Shown in pieces: positions 60,171-64,000 of a stretch of DNA of 64,000 bases. Below the pieces are notes generated by a model that saw only the letters and a list, made by a program, of their open reading frames with translations, was not told where the DNA came from and ran no database searches. The stretch is taken from positions 1-64,000 of the forward strand of contig SZXX01000033.1 in assembly GCA_005843825.1 (NCBI GenBank), read 5' to 3'. The stretch's first letter is position 1. Every line of letters starts with the position of its first letter. The position numbers and the translations under genes were made by a program. The DNA is from Chlorobium sp. (lineage in GTDB: Bacteria > Bacteroidota > Chlorobiia > Chlorobiales > Chlorobiaceae).

Positions 60171-62099
60171 ATGCCGCAGTCCTTCAATACCGTCTATCAG
60201 AACTCAATCCAGAATCCGGAAGCATTCTGGGGAGAAGCCGGAGAACAGCTTCACTGGTACAAAAAATGGAACACGGTTTTAGATACAAGTAACCCGCCCT
60301 TTTACCGATGGTTTGCCGGAGGAATCACCAACACCTGCTACAACGCCCTTGACCGCCATGTCGATGAGGGACGCGGCAACCAGTTAGCCGTTATTTATGA
60401 CAGTCCGGTAACTGGAACCAAGCAACGCTACACCTACCGTGAATTTCGCGACATCGTAGCACTCTTCGCCGGAGCCCTGCAGTCACGGGGAGTCCGCAAG
60501 GGAGACCGGGTTATCATCTATATGCCCATGATACCCGAAGCCGTTGTCGCCATGCTTGCCTGTGCAAGGATCGGAGCCATCCATTCCGTAGTGTTCGGCG
60601 GTTTTGCTTCTCATGAACTTGCCATACGAATTGACGACTGCAAGCCAAAAGTCATCATTTCAGCATCATGCGGCATTGAGCACAGTAAAATTATCGATTA
60701 TAAACGACTCCTTGATTTCGCCATTGAACTGGCCCACTTCAAGCCTGAAATCTGTATCATCAAACAGCGTGACCAGCTCAAGGCTGAACTGAACGAAGAA
60801 CGCGACCTTACCTGGAACCAGTCCCTTCTCGGCGCAGAACCGGCACAATGTGTCCCTGTTGAATCTTCCGATCCCCTTTATATTCTCTACACCTCAGGCA
60901 CAACCGGTCAGCCTAAGGGCATTGTGCGCGATCACGGCGGCCACATGGTAGCGCTGCAATGGTCAATGAAAAACATCTACAACGTCGAACCCGGAGAGGT
61001 ATTCTGGGCGGCAAGTGATGTCGGCTGGGTTGTCGGCCACTCCTACATAGTGTACGCGCCTCTTCTTCAGGGTTGCACCACTCTCATTTTTGAAGGAAAA
61101 CCGGTCGGCACTCCCGATCCCGGAACCTTCTGGAGAATCATCAGCGAATACAACGTCTCAGTCCTCTTTACGGCACCCACAGCATTCAGGGCCATCAAAA
61201 AAGAAGATCCGAACGGCACCTATCTCAAAAACTATGATTTAGGAAATTTCCGCACGCTGTTTCTTGCCGGAGAACGGGCTGATCCCGATACGGTAAAATG
61301 GGCTGAAGAAAAACTCAAAGTGCCGGTTATAGACCATTGGTGGCAGACGGAGACCGGATGGGCAATTGCCGCAAACTGCCAGGGCATTGAACCCGGACCG
61401 GTCAAATACGGGTCAGCATCAAGGGCGGTTCCCGGCTATAATGTGCAGGTCATTAATGCAGATATGCATGAGCTTCCGGCCGGACAGATGGGCGATATAG
61501 TTGTAAAACTCCCTCTTCCTCCGGGCTGCATGCTCACCCTGTGGAAAGCTGACAACCGGTTTGTTGAAAGCTATATGAAAGAGTTCCCCGGATACTACCA
61601 GACCAGTGATGCCGGCTTTATCGACGAAGATGGCTACATCAATATCATGTCTCGTACTGATGACATTATCAATGTTGCCGGGCACAGGCTTTCAACCGGT
61701 GGCATTGAGGGGGCTCTCTGCGAACATCCTGATGTTGCTGAAAGTGCGGTTATCGGTGTCCATGACGACCTTAAAGGACAGATCCCGCTCGGCTTCCTTG
61801 TGCTTAAAAATGATGTCGAAACTCCACACAACCTTATCATCAAGCACGTTATCGAGTACGTCCGTGAGAATATCGGACCGGTTGCTTCGTTCAAGAGTGC
61901 AATTATTGTCAATCGTCTGCCAAAAACCCGGTCAGGAAAAATTCTCCGCGGCACCATGAGAAAAATTGCCAACGGTGAAGAGTATACCATGCCCGCAACG
62001 ATTGACGATCCGATGATTCTCGAAGAGATAACAGCGGAATTGCAAACAATCGGATACGCTCAACCAAAGCAAAAAACACCAGCAGCAAAAAGTAAATGA
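60171..62099 (+). CDS. prpE: Acyl-CoA synthetase, propionyl-CoA ligase (PrpE) type
   Basis: A 642-residue AMP-forming enzyme of the acetyl/propionyl-CoA ligase group. YILYTSGTTGQPKGIVRDHG is the AMP motif, DHWWQTETGWAIAANC the adenylate-binding block, and PKTRSGKILRGTMRKIANGE contains the acetylatable catalytic Lys. The N-terminal WFAGGITNTCYNALDRHV is as expected. The context (methylmalonyl-CoA epimerase with a 4-base overlap, then an acyl-CoA carboxyltransferase) and the sequence type point to propionate and not acetate. Green sulfur bacteria can photoassimilate both. Confidence 0.88.
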   Translation: MPQSFNTVYQNSIQNPEAFWGEAGEQLHWYKKWNTVLDTSNPPFYRWFAGGITNTCYNALDRHVDEGRGNQLAVIYDSPVTGTKQRYTYREFRDIVALFAGALQSRGVRKGDRVIIYMPMIPEAVVAMLACARIGAIHSVVFGGFASHELAIRIDDCKPKVIISASCGIEHSKIIDYKRLLDFAIELAHFKPEICIIKQRDQLKAELNEERDLTWNQSLLGAEPAQCVPVESSDPLYILYTSGTTGQPKGIVRDHGGHMVALQWSMKNIYNVEPGEVFWAASDVGWVVGHSYIVYAPLLQGCTTLIFEGKPVGTPDPGTFWRIISEYNVSVLFTAPTAFRAIKKEDPNGTYLKNYDLGNFRTLFLAGERADPDTVKWAEEKLKVPVIDHWWQTETGWAIAANCQGIEPGPVKYGSASRAVPGYNVQVINADMHELPAGQMGDIVVKLPLPPGCMLTLWKADNRFVESYMKEFPGYYQTSDAGFIDEDGYINIMSRTDDIINVAGHRLSTGGIEGALCEHPDVAESAVIGVHDDLKGQIPLGFLVLKNDVETPHNLIIKHVIEYVRENIGPVASFKSAIIVNRLPKTRSGKILRGTMRKIANGEEYTMPATIDDPMILEEITAELQTIGYAQPKQKTPAAKSK

Positions 62100-62503
62100 T
62101 TACAAAAATTGACCACATAGCCATTGCCGTTCAAAACCTTGAAAGCGCACTCGAAACGTTCCGGAACGTTATCGGGTGCGCCGGGGAAGCAATCAGGATC
62201 GAAGAGGTTGCTTCCGAAAAAGTCAGAGTGGCATTTATTACCGTTGGAGAGACAAAAATCGAACTGCTTGAGCCGTTGAGCGATGAAAGCCCGATTGCAA
62301 AATTTATTGCAAAAAACGGGGATGGAATGCATCATATAGCGCTTCAGACAGACGACATCAACAAAGAAACAGAACGGCTTGAATCACTGAACATTAAACC
62401 ACTCAGCTTGCCAAAAGAGGGGGCAGGCGGAAAAAAAATCATGTTTCTTCATCCGAAAGAGACAAACAAGGTACTTATTGAGTTTGCGCAGAAAAAGCAT
62501 TAA
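62096..62503 (+). CDS. mce: Methylmalonyl-CoA epimerase
   Basis: Converts (S)- to (R)-methylmalonyl-CoA, linking propionyl-CoA to succinyl-CoA. The 135 residues are a two-module VOC fold with metal ligands in IDHIAIAVQNLESALETFRN (His), IELLEPL (Glu), MHHIALQTDDINKETERL (His) and VLIEFAQKKH (Glu). Its ATG overlaps the prpE stop by 4 bases, so the two are coupled. The fused carboxyltransferase gene follows after 28 bases, completing a propionyl-CoA to methylmalonyl-CoA module. Confidence 0.94.
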   Translation: MITKIDHIAIAVQNLESALETFRNVIGCAGEAIRIEEVASEKVRVAFITVGETKIELLEPLSDESPIAKFIAKNGDGMHHIALQTDDINKETERLESLNIKPLSLPKEGAGGKKIMFLHPKETNKVLIEFAQKKH

Positions 62504-62531
62504 CCAATCAAGACAAAGAAGCTTGTAACCA

Positions 62532-64000
62532 GTGAAACATTTTTATCTGCCTTTTGAAAAACGAGAGGGCTTCAGCTACTCTCACGAGAGTATTGAAAAG
62601 CTGACTGAATACGAAAAGTATCAACTCTCCTTTCACCCCGAACGCCCAAAACACCTTGACTACCTGACAGTATTTGATGACGCTGAAGCGTGCCTTGAGA
62701 ACAACCTTCACGGCAGCTGCATCATCCAGACCCACCGGGCAGTTCTGCGAAATGGAGCAAACGCATGGCCGGTCATGCTTATCGGGCAGCAATCAGGACC
62801 GACATCTGATTATAAGCTCATGCGCACGCTGTTGAAAAACCCTGTCGAGATGCAAAAATGGAATCAGGGAATGCCGACGCCTGCCGCATTTGAAAAAGCG
62901 AACGCTGCCATTAAACTCGCTGAAGAGGAAAACCGGATCATCATTACCGTCATTGACACTGCAGGTGCTGATCCAACGGAACAATCCGAAGCTGGCGGCA
63001 TCGCCTGGAAGATCGGACGATGCATGCAGCTGCTGGCAGAAGCAACTGTTCCAACCCTGTCTGTCATTATCAACCGCGGCTGCAGCGGTGGAGCCATTGC
63101 GCTGACCGGATGCGATGCTGTTCTGGCAATGGAATACTCCACCTACATGGTTATTTCGCCTGAAGCGTGTTCATCAATCCTCTTCCGCACAAGGGAAAAA
63201 GCCGGTTTTGCTGCTGAGATTTCGCAAATTACAGCTCAGGAGGCATTGAAAAACCGCATCATTGATGACATTATCGTAGAACCTGAAGGCCCTGCACACC
63301 ATTACCGTAAGTCTGCCCTTAAGTCGTTCAAAACATCAATGGCGAAGTGGCTCGACAAACTGAGCAAAATACCGCCGCAAGAGATTTTTTCACAAAGAAT
63401 GGAACGCTGGGAAAAAATCGGCCAGTGGAATACCATTACTGAAGAGGAAATTGCTGACTTCGAAAAATCGGTATCCTTCTTTATCCCTAAACCCGACAGG
63501 GTCCTTTTCGTTGCCAGGCACAAAAACTGTCACAACCTGGCTGGAAAAAAAGTGCTCGACCCGGTACTCTACACAAAACTGCTTGCCGACAATTTTGTGT
63601 GCGAAACGTGCGGACACCGCTATGTCAGGCTGACTGCCCATGACTACATCGACCTGATCCTTGACCCCGGTTCATTTCAGGAACACCCGGAAACCCGATA
63701 CATTGTCGACAAGGATATCCTTACGTTTCCCGATTACCAGCAGAAAATTGAGGATGCCCAGCACAAAACCGGTGCTGCTGCATCGTTTATAACCGGTGAT
63801 GCGACAATCAATGGAGAACCTGTCGTCTTTTGTGCCACAAACTTCAACTTTCTTGGTGGATCGTTCTGCATGTCGACCGCAGAAAAAATCTGGCGAGCCA
63901 GCAAATCCGCCATCAAACAGGGAGTGCCGCTTATCGTCCAGGCTACAGGAGGTGGAGCAAGAATGCATGAAGGATGTTCTTCGATGGTCGGTCTGCCCAA
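62532..64000 (+). CDS. Fused AccA-AccD-type acyl-CoA carboxyltransferase, 5' part
   Basis: Open from GTG 62532 to the window edge (at least 489 residues), so the 3' end is missing. The first half resembles AccA: VIDTAGADPTEQSEAGGIAW, INRGCSGGAIALTG, EYSTYMVISPEACSSIL, AHHYRKSALK. The second half resembles AccD, with a zinc-ribbon trace (H330-K-N-C333 and CETC at 357-360) followed by YIDLILDPGSFQEHP and FNFLGGSFCMSTAEKI. Carboxylates acetyl- or propionyl-CoA using carboxybiotin. Both halves being in one chain, alpha first, and the degenerate zinc knuckle are unusual. The start is a GTG, with a stop two codons earlier. Confidence 0.88.
   Translation, partial: MKHFYLPFEKREGFSYSHESIEKLTEYEKYQLSFHPERPKHLDYLTVFDDAEACLENNLHGSCIIQTHRAVLRNGANAWPVMLIGQQSGPTSDYKLMRTLLKNPVEMQKWNQGMPTPAAFEKANAAIKLAEEENRIIITVIDTAGADPTEQSEAGGIAWKIGRCMQLLAEATVPTLSVIINRGCSGGAIALTGCDAVLAMEYSTYMVISPEACSSILFRTREKAGFAAEISQITAQEALKNRIIDDIIVEPEGPAHHYRKSALKSFKTSMAKWLDKLSKIPPQEIFSQRMERWEKIGQWNTITEEEIADFEKSVSFFIPKPDRVLFVARHKNCHNLAGKKVLDPVLYTKLLADNFVCETCGHRYVRLTAHDYIDLILDPGSFQEHPETRYIVDKDILTFPDYQQKIEDAQHKTGAAASFITGDATINGEPVVFCATNFNFLGGSFCMSTAEKIWRASKSAIKQGVPLIVQATGGGARMHEGCSSMVGLP

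Overview
This window looks like the chromosome of a green sulfur bacterium (Chlorobiaceae; Chlorobium, Pelodictyon or a relative). The grounds are the mix of families rather than one marker: an ArsA/Get3-type ATPase with a C-terminal HSP20-like domain, a plant/cyanobacterial-type (CrtP/CrtQ) carotene desaturase, a fused AccA-AccD carboxyltransferase next to propionyl-CoA ligase and methylmalonyl-CoA epimerase, TorF-like porins and a RicT-type PSP1 protein. Base composition is moderate, with AT-rich promoters and weak Shine-Dalgarno sequences. The genus was not tested by any search.

Layout. 1-1.06 kb: end of an ammonium transporter gene and an atypical PII regulator. 1.1-12.5 kb: housekeeping genes (pgi, anti-sigma-type kinase, porin, GNAT protein, DAHP synthase, serA, ArsA-like ATPase, MltD-like lytic transglycosylase, truA). 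12.6-15.7 kb: three different toxin-antitoxin modules in a row on the minus strand (AbiEii/AbiEi, PIN/RHH, RelE-ParE/Phd), each with an inverted-repeat operator candidate. 15.9-22.2 kb: a plus-strand run with a maltosyltransferase-like GH13 protein, a PfkB kinase, a sodium/solute symporter, maf and miaA. 22.2-26.4 kb: HigBA, a STAS protein with an AT-hook-like tail, cyclopropane-fatty-acid synthase and a NamZ/DUF1343 protein. 26.5-35.7 kb: a long minus-strand run, read from purC through DedA, the transketolase N-subunit, rsmD, coaD, aspartate aminotransferase, an acyltransferase and RicT/PSP1 to metG, ending in the initiator tRNA.

35.7-54.1 kb is the accessory part. It holds an orphan HigA beside a decayed higB, a NERD protein, a stand-alone CheB-type esterase, bacterioferritin, and a cassette of small envelope or stress proteins with a sigma-like protein and a glycosyltransferase. 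One secreted repeat protein there is frameshifted in a poly-A tract. Further on are Pal, an outer-membrane barrel, pterin dehydratase, an epimerase, an alpha/beta hydrolase, an EEP-family enzyme, a P-type ATPase and an 881-residue protein joining a PfkB-like region, an AAA+ ATPase and a RyR domain. A diverged repeat of about 140 bp occurs at 37.6 and 47.6 kb. tRNA-Pro(CGG) and tRNA-Arg(CCG) follow at 54.5-54.7 kb.

54.8-64 kb returns to core functions: a BamE-like lipoprotein, the carotene desaturase, recR, ybaB, the transketolase C-subunit, rsmA, prpE, mce and the start of the fused acc gene, which runs off the window. The two transketolase halves lie about 24 kb apart on the same strand. The most unusual items are the PfkB-AAA-RyR protein, the A8 frameshift in the repeat protein, the decayed higB, the GH13 protein with altered active-site positions and the PII protein lacking the usual Tyr51.
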